Source: an uncultured Pirellulaceae bacterium
GTDB lineage: Bacteria; Planctomycetota; Planctomycetia; Pirellulales; Pirellulaceae
Reading direction: 5' to 3'
DNA: 64,000 bases
NCBI GenBank assembly: GCA_938036435.1
Contig: CALHPU010000035.1
Coordinates: 42,795 to 106,794, forward strand
Part shown: in pieces, positions 8,674 through 17,905 of the stretch
Numbering within the stretch: position 1 is the first letter of the stretch
Layout of the letters: each line of letters opens with the position of its first letter
The notes under the pieces: model-generated
Seen by the model: only the letters and a program-made list of their open reading frames with translations
Database searches by the model: none
Told to the model about the DNA's origin: nothing
Translations under genes and position numbers: made by a program

Positions 8674-9213
8674 CTACAGAGCTGATTCGATTGGCAAAAT
8701 ATTGGCGGCCGGATCTTTGATCTTCTCGTGCTCGCCCGGAACTTCCGTCGCAGCACCGACAAACACCGCTTTGGTCGCCTCGTAGATCAACGAAAATGCA
8801 TCGTTGGCGACGTCCCAGTATTCGGCGAACGTTGGGGCGACTTGAATAAGAATCAATTCTGGATCGTCCTTGCCCGCTGGGTATCCGGTCTTGGCGGCCG
8901 GACTCCACACCTGTTCAATCGTGGCTCGATCATCGGTTAAATTCGCAACTCCCGATACCGAAACAAACCGCATCGTCTCGGCGCAGGAAAAACTCACATT
9001 GACTTCGGAGTCCTTCATGATCTCCAGCACCTTGGCCGTGTCTCGATTGGTGAACAACCAAAGGGAATCATCCAGCCGTGACAAATGAACGCCCATCGGT
9101 CGGCTACGAAGCGCACCGGTCTTCGATTGCGTCACTAACATCGCACGGTGAATTTGAAAGATGATGTCGTAGAGTTTTTCGATCTTCTCGTCACGTGATT
9201 TTTCAGATGCCAT
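8674..9213 (-). CDS. Pyridoxamine 5'-phosphate oxidase-like FMN-binding protein (general stress protein 26 type)
   Basis: A 179-residue split-barrel protein. The segments AMLVTQSKTGALRSRPM, SLWLFTNRDTAKVLEI, VNVSFS and RFVSVSGVANL follow the order of the general stress protein 26 subfamily of PNPOx-like proteins, which bind flavin and are linked to stress rather than vitamin B6 synthesis. A good ribosome binding site (AAGGATC) sits just before the ATG at 9211-9213. It heads the minus-strand operon that ends with the DNA glycosylase, which fits a stress or repair theme. Confidence 0.85.
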   Translation of the reverse strand: MASEKSRDEKIEKLYDIIFQIHRAMLVTQSKTGALRSRPMGVHLSRLDDSLWLFTNRDTAKVLEIMKDSEVNVSFSCAETMRFVSVSGVANLTDDRATIEQVWSPAAKTGYPAGKDDPELILIQVAPTFAEYWDVANDAFSLIYEATKAVFVGAATEVPGEHEKIKDPAANILPIESAL

Positions 9214-9401
9214 TTTGATCCTTCGGGTTGATGATTGAACATACGTGCGATGGTATCATCCATCATCGTCTTGAATCCGAGCGACAGTGACGTTTGCACT
9301 TTCAGCCCTAATGATCGCGCGTGCTATCAGCGTTACAACTTAACAATCGCAAGGCAGAAGACTCGATCGCTGCAAACGGTCAAGCTGTGAAAATAGCTCG
9401 A

Positions 9402-9683
9402 TCACGTGTCGATTTCGGCAGCGTCGACTGAGTACTGATACTTGTACTTTAAGAGCCCATCCTGCATTTCGAGCGAGTATATCGAAAGACTGGTCGGGTT
9501 AGATCCGGCGGCATCGCCCAAAGTGTCGGACATATCGGGGTCAATGGCATCGCGGCTGACGGGAATCGTAAGCAGTTCCGGAGTCTCGTCTGACCAACCC
9601 TGAATCCCGTCGAAGGGACCGCCGAAGAGCTCGACGTCGTAAATGAAGCCGCCTTCTCTATTCGTTTCGGTGTCACGCATCAT
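9402..9683 (-). CDS. Hypothetical protein with a VELFGGPFDG motif
   Basis: A 93-residue acidic soluble protein. The start is placed at the double ATG (9678-9683) because the further upstream frame reads unlike protein. YDVELFGGPFDGIQGW near the N-terminus and DGLLKYKYQYS near the C-terminus recur in small conserved hypothetical proteins of bacteria; no function is known to me. It stands alone between the stress operon and the broken chemotaxis genes. Confidence 0.6.
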   Translation of the reverse strand: MMRDTETNREGGFIYDVELFGGPFDGIQGWSDETPELLTIPVSRDAIDPDMSDTLGDAAGSNPTSLSIYSLEMQDGLLKYKYQYSVDAAEIDT

Positions 9684-9993
9684 AGAATCCGTCCGAAAAC
9701 AGTGGAAGTTCGCAATCAAGTTTGCCGCGTCAGATGGCAAACAACTATCTGCACAAAGTCCAAAACGCATATGGCGTGCCAATTGAAATTTGAAAGCAGG
9801 CGCGAATCAAAACAAAATTGTTTCAATAGCGTATCCCGGTAATACCGCTTTGCGGATTAGTTTCGGTTGGTGACTTGGCGTGCGGGTGTGATCGTCAGTC
9901 AATCTCGCTGGAAGGCTGCCGCTCAACCAAAACACTCAATACCAGAGCGAACTTCATTCGGCGCGAAAAGTGACAGCACCCCCAATTGCGAAT
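9684..9993. other. Intergenic region, nothing recognised
   Basis: The 310 bases between the hypothetical protein start and the end of the CheR fragment contain no supported gene, repeat or clear terminator. Confidence 0.5.
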
Positions 9994-10936
9994 CTATCCA
10001 AACAGCTTGGCGATAACACGATTGACTTGCTGGACATCCACGGGTTTGGTCAGGAAATCTGTGAACCCGGAGTCCATCGCTTTCTTAATGTCGTCAGTGC
10101 GACCGCTGCCGGTCATCGCCGGTTCAAAAGCGATCAGCAGGTAGCGTGTGCCGCCGTCTTCGCGTTGAAAGTGGTCGACCGTCAGCGTAAAACTTTGCTG
10201 GCCCAGCGAAGGACGCAAGGTCGCTTTGCCCCCTGTGTAGCGAACGGGTTTTTGATCGCGGATACAGTGCTGCACCGCCGCGCCGACGGGTGCTCTGAGG
10301 TCTGAGTGAATCATCGCGGTCAGTTGATCCGAATGACGACCCGTCTGAGGAACGAGAAAGTTTCCGCCTTTGCCGAAGGTGTGCAAAAGTCGCAACTGAT
10401 TGACGACCAAAAATCCAGCCGGCAACAATCGTCCCAACAACGAATCATAGGCCTCCTGCAAACGGGGCTCGGACAGTCGAGTCGTCGGTCGATCGGAAAT
10501 CAGAACATCAGCAATTTTTTTCTGACCAAACTTGCCGAACGACGTCGGCGGTGGAATCGTCTTTTGAGAAGCCAGCTGCACATCCCGCAGCTTGCGAAAC
10601 AGCCGCCACGTTTTGCTGACCGCTTCGAATTCATCCTCCAACTCGCCCAGCGATTCGTTGGAGCCGAGAAAAAGAAACCCGACGGCGTTAAGCGCGAAAT
10701 GAAACAAAGACAGGACTTTATTTTTTGCGTTGTCTTGCAAGTAGATCAACAAATTCCGACAGGTAATCAGATCCATTCGAGTGAACGGAGCGTCGGTCAT
10801 CAGGTTGTGCCGCACGAACACGATCTGCTGCCTCAAGCTGGCGATGACCTGATAGTCATCCTTGGTTCGGACGAAGTACTTGTCCAGCAAGTCGCTGGGC
10901 ACCGAGCGAACGGCTTCGGCCGAAATGAAACCCGCC
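9994..10936 (-). pseudogene. CheR C-terminal half plus PAS region fused to a receiver-domain end (fragment of CheB/CheR hybrid)
   Basis: The frame is open past 10936 but homology starts about there with SAGFISAEAVRSVPSDLLDKYF, followed by VFVRHNLMTDAPFTRMDL and ITCRNLLIYL, the C-terminal half of a CheR methyltransferase. A PAS-like stretch follows (LLGRLLPAGFLVVNQLRLLH) and ends TRYLLIAFEP. The chain then jumps into AMTGSGRTDDIKKAMDSGF and TDFLTKPVDV, the last third of a response-regulator receiver. No SAM-binding half, histidine kinase or phosphoacceptor Asp remains, so this is a remnant left by deletion. Its missing N-terminal partner lies next to it on the opposite strand. Confidence 0.8.
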
Positions 10937-12007
10937 GACGAGAATCATGTTGACGAACAGGCAACTACTGAAACGAGCCGAAAAAAATCCTCCTTTCCCG
11001 TGATCGGAATCGGTGCGTCGGCCGGAGGATTGGAATCGCTGGAGCAACTGTTCAGCGAACTTTCTGACGAGAGCCACGCGGCCTTTGTTGTCGCCCAGCA
11101 CCTTTTGCCGGACTTCAAAAGTATGATGGACGAAATCCTTTGTCGCCGCACAAAGCTGAACGTCAGCCGCATCGAAGACGGCATGAAGATGGAGCCGCAA
11201 ACCGTCTACCTGATTCCGCCTAAAGCCGATTTGGAACTTGAGGGCGAGCGGTTTTATCTGCGCGAACGCGACGTCGTCAACGGCGTCAGTCATCCGATCG
11301 ACCGATTCTTCACGTCGCTGGCCCACAGCCGCGGAGCATCCTGCGCAGCGCTGGTTTGTTCGGGCAGTGGCAGCGACGGCAGTCGCGGAATCCGTGATGT
11401 CTGCGAAGAAGGCGGCATGGTCTTGGTCGAAGATCCCGAATCAGCACGATTCGATGGCATGCCCCGCAGCGCGGTCGATTCCGGCATCGTTGACTTCGTC
11501 GCGCCGATCCGCCAACTGGCGATCTGGCTGGGCCGCTTCATTGAATCCTTCAACGACAACACCTTGATGACGCACACTGCCGCCGGCCTTGAAGAAGCCA
11601 CGCAGGAATATTCCGGCCCCAAGGCGGTGACTGAAATCCTGCGCAACGAGTACGGGATCGACTTTCTGCAATACAAACCCAACATGATTTTGCGTCGCAT
11701 CGAACGAAGACTGCAACTGATGCACTTCAGTACGATGGACGAATACGTTCGACAGCTCAAAGATGATCCCGACGAACTGAATCAGCTTTACCGCGATCTG
11801 TTGATCGGCGTTACGCGTTTCTTCCGCGACAATGAAGCCTTCGAATCGCTTTCGGATAACGTGCTTGGCGAGCTGGTCGAAGCGACGCGCGGTCGAACGT
11901 TTCGTGTCTGGACGCCGGGCTGTGCGACGGGCGAAGAAGCCTACTCGCTGACCATTTTGATTTCAGAAGCGTTCGACAGGGCGGTCTTGGAATCGGTCTC
12001 GCATTAG
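10925..12007 (+). pseudogene. CheB methylesterase plus CheR N-terminal half (inverted fragment)
   Basis: The protein reads VIGIGASAGGLESLEQLF (catalytic Ser), VVAQHLLPDF (His) and CSGSGSDGSRGIRD (Asp), a complete CheB methylesterase domain. A CheR N-terminal domain follows (YRDLLIGVTRFFRD, then TPGCATGEEAYSLTILISEAF, the SAM-binding motif). Just after EAFDR, near 11979-11984, homology stops and the frame ends at TAG. The apparent ATG at 10925 lies in sequence belonging to the opposite-strand CheR fragment, so it is fortuitous. Flipping about 10932-11980 in place joins this CheR half to its other half in frame. Confidence 0.8.
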
Positions 12008-12525
12008 CCAAGATGCTAATGGAACAACATGGAGGCGATATCACGGCCGACAGTGAGGGAATTGGAAAAGGTTCGACATTCTCAATTTCGTTGCCCTTGG
12101 TTCCTATGCCTGAGACGGGTGTGAACAACGCGGATTCTGCTGACACAATTCCTTTCTCCGCCAAAACTTTAAACATAGTTTTGGTGGAAGATGATGACGA
12201 CGCTCGGTTGACGATGCAGGAACTGCTGCGTCTAGACGGTCACAAAGTGATTACCGCCGCTGACGGGCTTGAGGGTTTGGCAGCAATCGCCGACAATTCG
12301 CCCGACTTCGCTCTGGTCGACCTTTCGATGCCCGGGCTCAGTGGTTTTGAACTTGCCGAACAACTTTTTAAACAGCATCGCGAGTGCAAATTGATCGCGC
12401 TTACCGGTCATGGCCAGCATCAGGATCGCGAGAAGACTTCTCAGGCCGGCTTCTCAGGCCATCTGGTCAAACCGATTGACACTGCTGAACTGCAAAGTTT
12501 AATGCACCAGCTAAACAATGAGTGA
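11977..12525 (+). pseudogene. Histidine kinase ATPase end plus receiver domain, 5'-truncated
   Basis: From 11977 the frame reads QGGLGIGLALAKMLMEQHGG, the G2 box and following helix of a HATPase domain, then GKGSTFSISLPL, the normal end of that domain. A complete receiver follows: IVLVEDDDDARL (acidic pocket), FALVDLSMPG (phosphoacceptor Asp), LIALTGHG and HLVKPID. Everything upstream (HisKA, N and G1 boxes) is absent and the frame differs by one from the CheB/CheR piece it abuts. An isolated receiver might be translated from the ATG at 12013, but a truncated relic is more likely. Confidence 0.75.
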
Positions 12526-12663
12526 CGCTTATGGGACGACGGCATCTTCCTGTCAGCAAGCGGCAACCCGCAAGTGATTCAGGGCTGACGGGCTAGATAT
12601 TGCGGGCCGATAATTTCTGCTGTTAACGTCAAAGTTAATGGCCGTAATATGGTGGGTTTGAGC

Positions 12664-12696
12664 GAGTCTCCGCTCGTCCTCCGATGAGACTCTTTT
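12664..12696 (+). terminator. Possible intrinsic terminator
   Basis: GAGTCTC (12664-12670) and GAGACTC (12686-12692) form a 7-bp stem with a 15-base loop, followed by TTTT. The stem is short and the T-run brief, so it would be a weak terminator after the truncated receiver gene. Confidence 0.3.
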
Positions 12697-12755
12697 CGCA
12701 AATCGGTCTTCCTTAACTCGATTGCTAACGCTTCATTATAAATCAAAGGGTCGCA

Positions 12756-14129
12756 CTATTCCTTATTCCGCACGTGAATCAGTTTTTTGTTGACGAACTC
12801 CATGATTCCCAATTTTGAAAGCTCACGCCCGTAACCTGAATTTTTAATTCCACCAAACGGAAGTTCGGCCTGCGAATTCGTTGGCTGGTTGATGAAAACC
12901 ATCCCAGTATCAATCTGCTCGGCCACTTTTCGACCGCGTTCGATGTCAGCGGTGTGAACGGATCCCCCCAATCCGTACGACGAATCGTTTGCCAATTTGA
13001 TTGCTGCCTGTTCGTCTTTGACAACGTAAACACTTGCGACAGGCCCAAACAATTCCTGGTCGTAGGTCGGCATGTCCTCGGTGATGTCCGTTAAGATCGT
13101 TGGATTGAAGTAAGCTCCGGAGCGGTCTGGCCGGTCGCCGCCGAGAACAACCGTTGCACCGGCGTTGACGGACGCCTGTACCTTCTCAAGTAAGTCGACG
13201 GCGGCCCCCTCTGATGAGAGCGGCCCAACGTCGGTGTCCTCGTCCATTGGATCGCCTAACTGCATTTCCGACATCGCGGCTGTGAATTGTTCAAGGAACT
13301 TTTCAGCGATCGCTTCGACGATGATGAACCGTTTGGCTGCAACGCAAGACTGACCCGTGTTTACCATGCGACCCTTGATCGCCATCTTGATCACGTGTTC
13401 GAGGTCGGCGTCTTCGAGGACGATGAACGCGTCGTTGCCACCAAGCTCTAGCACAGACCGCTTCAAGTTCTTGCCAGCCAATCCGGCAACGGCGGCGCCC
13501 GCTTTCTCGCTTCCGGTGAGCGAAACGCCTTGGACGCGTTTATCGGAAACGATCACTTTAACAAACTCGTTGGGAATGAATAGATTTTGGAACACGCCAT
13601 CAGGCAGTCCCGAGTCTTGAAACAAAGTTTGAATCGCGTTGGCGCATTGCGGCACGTTACCAGCGTGTTTCAGCAGCGCAGTGTTCCCCGCCATGATGTT
13701 GGGGACGGCATAACGGACGACTTGATAGAAGGGGAAATTCCAAGGCATCACGCCCATCAAGACACCGATGGGTGTGTATTGAATGTAAGCCTCGGCTCCG
13801 TCAACTTCCATGTCATGATCCGCGAGAAACTCATCCGCACCATTTGCGTAGAACTCGCAGATCTCTGCACAAAATTCGATCTCCTTCTTCGCTTCGGAAA
13901 TCCGCTTGCCCATCTCAAGCGTAATCAATTTAGCGAATTCATCGCGCCGATCACGGAGTCGTTTTGCAAAATCCAGAATGATCGCTTTTCGCTCATCAAA
14001 CGACGTTCGCCGCCAAGACTCAAACGCTGTGTGTGCCTTGTCGACGGCAGCGATCGCGTCCTCTCTCGATAGCGACTCAAACGTCTCAACGGTTTCGTTA
14101 GTGGCTGGGTTGACTGTTTCGAAGCCCAT
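12756..14129 (-). CDS. NAD(P)-dependent aldehyde dehydrogenase, succinate-semialdehyde dehydrogenase type
   Basis: A 457-residue ALDH that oxidises an aldehyde to its acid in the cytoplasm. MPWNFPFYQV is the cofactor/substrate anchor, LELGGNDAFIV holds the general-base Glu228 and NTGQSCVAAKR holds the nucleophile Cys262. NPTILTDITEDMPTYDQELFGP and the end (ELPFGGIKNSGYGRELSKLG) resemble the shorter succinate-semialdehyde dehydrogenases (GabD2-like). It is complete and has an ATG start, although it sits between two decayed loci. No metabolic partner genes are adjacent, so the true substrate stays open. Confidence 0.88.
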   Translation of the reverse strand: MGFETVNPATNETVETFESLSREDAIAAVDKAHTAFESWRRTSFDERKAIILDFAKRLRDRRDEFAKLITLEMGKRISEAKKEIEFCAEICEFYANGADEFLADHDMEVDGAEAYIQYTPIGVLMGVMPWNFPFYQVVRYAVPNIMAGNTALLKHAGNVPQCANAIQTLFQDSGLPDGVFQNLFIPNEFVKVIVSDKRVQGVSLTGSEKAGAAVAGLAGKNLKRSVLELGGNDAFIVLEDADLEHVIKMAIKGRMVNTGQSCVAAKRFIIVEAIAEKFLEQFTAAMSEMQLGDPMDEDTDVGPLSSEGAAVDLLEKVQASVNAGATVVLGGDRPDRSGAYFNPTILTDITEDMPTYDQELFGPVASVYVVKDEQAAIKLANDSSYGLGGSVHTADIERGRKVAEQIDTGMVFINQPTNSQAELPFGGIKNSGYGRELSKLGIMEFVNKKLIHVRNKE

Positions 14130-14286
14130 TTTTAGGTTTGCTTTCCGGGTTGATTAATGTTTCTTAAATTTGCCGTGAAGATATTGAATTGCAGTTTTTA
14201 GGTCGACTGCGGATTGTTTGGAGTGCAATTGCTGCGCCAATTTACTTGATGTCTCCTATCGTCTGTTACTCGCGCTGCCTCAAACT

Positions 14287-15022
14287 TCAGTTCGACGCTC
14301 CGCCATCGCAGCGGATGTGTTGACCGGTCACCCAGCCAGATTCTTGGCTGATTAAAAACGCGACCACGCCGGCGATGTCCTCGGGCTGACCGAGTCGTTT
14401 AAACGGCGACAGTTCGCGAAAGAACTCTTTGCGTTCGGGCGGGCTGTCTTCGAAGGCTCCGGGTTCGGTCGCGCCTGGGCGCGCCGAGTTGATTGAACTT
14501 TTGCGATGTCGCCCAACTCGTGCGACATCGCGACCAGCATCGTGTCGATGCCCGCCTTGCAAGCCTAATAAACTCCCGATCCTTCTCGCGGTCGCTCGCC
14601 CAATTGAGACGATACGAAAACGATCTCCCCCCCTCGGACACGGTTTTGGCGGCTTGGCGAATGATTAGAAACGAGCCGACTAGATTGATGTCGAACAGTT
14701 TTTGAAAGTCTTCCAAACTGGTTTCTTCGATCGCTCCAAAACCCGAAACGCCCGCGTTGGCGACGACGGCGTCAATCGAACCGAACTTGTCGATCGCTTG
14801 CTTGAACAAAACCGCGACGTCCTTTTCGTTCGATAGATTCGCTTTCACGGCGATCGCAGATGTCCCGGCGTTCTTAAGTTCTTCCACCGTTTCGTTGGCC
14901 GCTTCGTCGTTGGAGTGATAATGAACGACCACGTTCCAGTCCTGTCCCAATCGCCGGCAGATGCCGCCGCCAATGCCACCCGATCCACCCGTCACGATCA
15001 CAGTTTTCGATTCTTCAGCCAC
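14287..15022 (-). pseudogene. SDR-family oxidoreductase, multiply broken
   Basis: The start is probably the GTG at 15020-15022, preceded by AAGGAAC. The chain reads VIVTGGSGGIGGGI (NAD(P)-binding motif) through VVANAGVSGFG. At a run of seven C on the plus strand (14627-14633) one extra base is needed to continue as GEIVFVSSQLGER. The catalytic motif then reads Y-stop-A-C-K with TAG at 14565-14567, directly inside YxxxK. A further one-base shift near 14490 is needed to reach INSARPGATEPGAFE and the normal end GWVTGQHIRCDGGASN. Two frameshifts and a nonsense codon in the active site mean the gene is dead. Confidence 0.88.
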
Positions 15023-15113
15023 AGTTGATAAGTTCCTTCGATTTAGTTTTGTTCTGTTCGGTTTAGTTTCATCACGTTGCAACGAGGCAAGTACTTTTGA
15101 AACGCTGCCGCGA

Positions 15114-15449
15114 TTATTTTTGTTCGATGTTCGACCGCGCATGACCCAAGTTCAGTCCGATGACCAACTCCGTAATCGGAATCACGTAAGCCATCGGCGT
15201 GACCATGAACATCGGCAATAACGATTCGGCGAACTCGGTCTCCATGCCTTTGACGAACCCGCCCAAACTAGGCATGCGGACAACGCCATGGAAAAACAAA
15301 TTGACGCCCAACCCAACTCTGGCAATCAAAAACCCAAGCTCATGATTCGCTAACCCAAACGTTCGATCGACGTTGGCGGAGGTAGGGGTAGTCTCGGAGT
15401 TCAACGTTCTTCCTTCGTCTGTGTTGATTTTCGCAGTCGCAATATTCAT
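15114..15449 (-). CDS. DoxX-like membrane protein, apparently C-terminally truncated
   Basis: The segments HELGFLIARVGLGVNLFFHG, GGFVKGMETEFAESLLP and AYVIPITELVIGL match the first half of the DoxX/DoxD-like family of small four-helix membrane proteins. After ELVIGL, where relatives continue with two more hydrophobic helices, the sequence changes abruptly to NLGHARSNIEQK and stops. The product (111 residues from the ATG at 15449) would keep only about two helices, so it is probably nonfunctional, though the frame itself is open. It lies 91 bp upstream of the broken SDR start on the same strand. Confidence 0.65.
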   Translation of the reverse strand: MNIATAKINTDEGRTLNSETTPTSANVDRTFGLANHELGFLIARVGLGVNLFFHGVVRMPSLGGFVKGMETEFAESLLPMFMVTPMAYVIPITELVIGLNLGHARSNIEQK

Positions 15450-15684
15450 TGATCGCTTGACGACCAAGATGATGTCACTGCAAAAGCTGGACCAGTTGAT
15501 TTGGACGACGCCGCATGAGTTGCTTTTATCGTTCTCCCTATGACGAATGTTCGAATCGCAACAGCTTCAACGTCTGTTGGCCCAAGGTTTGCTAGAACTG
15601 GCATCGTTAACAGTGCTCGTAGAAACCACGCCAAGCCATTTCAAACCCAAACTAGATCCAACCGCCCCCCTCACGGAAGCCGCA

Positions 15685-16524
15685 ATGACAAACCAAAAAC
15701 CGTCCTCTGACCAACAACCACCCTCGAATCGAAGAAACTTTATGACCAAAATCATCGCCGCAAGTGTCGCTACGGGTGCAGTCGCTCAAGGATCCAAAGC
15801 TCACGCCGCCACGAACGCTCAACCCGCTCGGGCAGCAAACGGTGCTCGGCCCAAGGTCATTTTTCTCGACGTCAACGAAACCTTGCTCGACCTTGCTCCG
15901 CTCAAGAAAACCGTCGGCGATGCGTTGGGCGGTAAAAGCGAACTGCTGCCGCTGTGGTTCAAAACGATGCTGCACTATTCTTTGGTCGCCACCGTAGCCG
16001 ACCGCTACGAGCACTTTACGACCATCGGAGCCGCGGCGTTGCAGATGGTCGCCAAGAACAACGACATTGAAATCAGCACCGCGGACGCCGACAAAGCGAT
16101 CGAGCCGATTCGTTCGCTTTCGCCGCATCCGGATGTCGAACCGGCGTTGAAAAAGCTTGCCGATTCCGGCATCAAATTGGTGACGCTAACGAATTCTTCC
16201 AGCAAGGGCGTCGAGCAACAGATGAAGAATTCGGGACTGCAACAGTATTTGACCGACCGTTTCAGCATCGAGGAACTGGGCATCTACAAACCTGATTCAC
16301 ACGTCTACCGCTGGGCCGCTCGCAAGATGGATGAAGACATCGGCGACTGCATGTTGGTCGCGGCTCATGGCTGGGACATTGCCGGCGCGTTGTGGGCTGG
16401 CATGCGAGGAGCTTTCCTGTCGCGGCCCGGGGCTCAGCTGTATCGGCTTGCTCCCGAGCCGGAGATTTCCGAACCAACGCTCGAAGAAGCCGCAGCAAAG
16501 ATTCTCGCGTTGACAGGAAAATAG
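15685..16524 (+). CDS. HAD-superfamily hydrolase (haloacid dehalogenase type II-like) with Tat signal
   Basis: A 279-residue protein starting at ATG 15685. NRRNFMTKIIAASVATGA is a twin-arginine signal with its hydrophobic core, ending near SKAHA, so folded export is expected. The HAD motifs are in order: FLDVNETLLDL (nucleophile Asp), LVTLTNSSSKG (motif II), YKPDSHVYRWA (motif III Lys) and LVAAHGWDIAGAL (motif IV). This is the pattern of L-2-haloacid dehalogenases, which are normally cytoplasmic; an exported form is unusual. The longer upstream frame from 15547 lacks coding character ahead of the Tat signal. It appears intact within the decay zone. Confidence 0.85.
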   Translation: MTNQKPSSDQQPPSNRRNFMTKIIAASVATGAVAQGSKAHAATNAQPARAANGARPKVIFLDVNETLLDLAPLKKTVGDALGGKSELLPLWFKTMLHYSLVATVADRYEHFTTIGAAALQMVAKNNDIEISTADADKAIEPIRSLSPHPDVEPALKKLADSGIKLVTLTNSSSKGVEQQMKNSGLQQYLTDRFSIEELGIYKPDSHVYRWAARKMDEDIGDCMLVAAHGWDIAGALWAGMRGAFLSRPGAQLYRLAPEPEISEPTLEEAAAKILALTGK

Positions 16525-17301
16525 ACTCCGCCGCATTGGCAATCGAATTCAATCGAGGCGTGCCAGCTCTCCATTACAAGGCTGTTATGCGCTTCGACCG
16601 TCACGTGTCATCGTCCTTGTCACGCTTGCGATTCTCTTGTGATTCTAGCGGTCTGGCTAAATACGCTCAGACCTCGCAGGCCTCACATTACCCGCAGCCG
16701 TTTCACTCGGCGGCAAATTTCGCAACCACAGACAGGTCGAGTTGACCCCATGGTGGTTGTCGAGCCGCCACCTGCTTCCGCAATTTCAACTCATTCTTCG
16801 CTCGGCAAATCAATTTGACCGTTAAACGCTGGGCTGACCGAGGATTTCGAAGTCAATCAAGCGTGTGGTGCTATACACCTTGAAACGGAATTTATCTGTT
16901 GGCTCGCCTTTTGCATTCACAGCAATTAGCTCAACGAAAGTGCAACAGCAAGTGCGCAAGCGGCCAAGTCGCTGACGGGGGCTTTGTGAGCAAACTGCAA
17001 AAACGACTAGCAACCAAATGTAGCTGAACAAGATTTCACCAGAAAAAAATTCCCCTCTGCTCCGTCGAACCGTAATCACGAGCGAAGACTAAACACAACT
17101 AAAAAGATTTCTCAGCGTGATCTACGAAACGCAACCACAGCACGAAACCGACACGCCTTTCAAAACTAAAAACACAATTGACTTCCAAGGCACGAACTTA
17201 ACGACGACGAGACAACTGAATCAAACGGCTTGCGATCGACCAGCGATCGTGCCAACCTCTGCAGCGACGTTTCGTTCTTCAACATCGCTCGGCGGTGTCA
17301 A
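16525..17301. other. Long region without a supported gene
   Basis: These 777 bases hold no recognisable gene. On the minus strand, 16822-16940 encodes a stretch ending in YSTTRLIDFEILGQPSV before a stop, which looks protein-like and might be the end of a lost gene, but I do not recognise it. Given the truncated genes on both sides, the region is probably eroded former coding sequence. Confidence 0.45.
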
Positions 17302-17820
17302 ATGAAACGTGACACCATCATCAAGTACGGTGCTGACGCCGTTATCGCGATCAGCGTCCTGCTGCTGATGCGAGCCCTGCCAATGCAGGCCATGTCTGAG
17401 TCGCTTAAAGAATGGATCGAAACGTTGGGCGTCTTTGGCCCAGTCATCTTTGCTCTTATCTACGTCGTCGCCGCGGTATGTCTCGTCCCGGGTTCGACCC
17501 TGACGTTGCTCGCCGGAGCAGTGTTTGGACTGGGCATCGGATTCGTCACCGTCTCGGTTGGATCAGTCGCCGCGGCAGCCGTTTCATTTTTGATTGCTCG
17601 TTACGTCGCTCGATCCAAAGTCGAATCGGTTGCCAAATCGAACAAGAAATTCGCCGCCATCGACGCAGCGATCTCTGAAGGCGGCTGGAAGATCGTTGGG
17701 CTACTTCGCCTGTCACCGGTCGTCCCCTTCAACTTGCAAAACTACCTGTTCGGCCTGACCGCCCAAGTCGAAAACGGAAAATCGATGGAAATCAATTTTG
17801 ATTCGGCCGACTTCGAGTAG
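17302..17820 (+). CDS. TVP38/TMEM64 (DedA-like) family membrane protein, C-terminally truncated
   Basis: The ATG at 17302 opens a protein of 172 residues with an N-terminal helix (DAVIAISVLLLMRALPM) and the family core VCLVPGSTLTLLAGAVFGL, SVAAAAVSFLIARYVA and LLRLSPVVPFNLQNYLFGLT. Full members continue about 60 residues beyond this point with two more helices. Here the chain turns after FGLT into a polar tail (QVENGKSMEINF) and stops at 17820. The break point resembles those of the neighbouring DoxX and fucosidase genes, so loss of function is likely. Confidence 0.75.
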   Translation: MKRDTIIKYGADAVIAISVLLLMRALPMQAMSESLKEWIETLGVFGPVIFALIYVVAAVCLVPGSTLTLLAGAVFGLGIGFVTVSVGSVAAAAVSFLIARYVARSKVESVAKSNKKFAAIDAAISEGGWKIVGLLRLSPVVPFNLQNYLFGLTAQVENGKSMEINFDSADFE

Positions 17821-17905
17821 TAGCTTGCTCAAGATTGCGGAAAACTTGTTCAAGCACACAGGCCCTTAACCATCACACGTTAAGAGCAAGTGAAATCGAG
17901 AGTTG

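Noticed and set aside
10925..11984. Programmed invertible DNA switch
   Set aside because: No long inverted repeats or recombinase gene flank the segment; only a 5-bp inverted match is visible, and both flanking pieces are themselves truncated, which favours a one-time rearrangement.
16822..17079. Minus-strand frame ending in IDFEILGQPSV
   Set aside because: The end looks protein-like but the N-terminal part does not, there is no good start and no family was recognised; mentioned only as possible eroded coding sequence.
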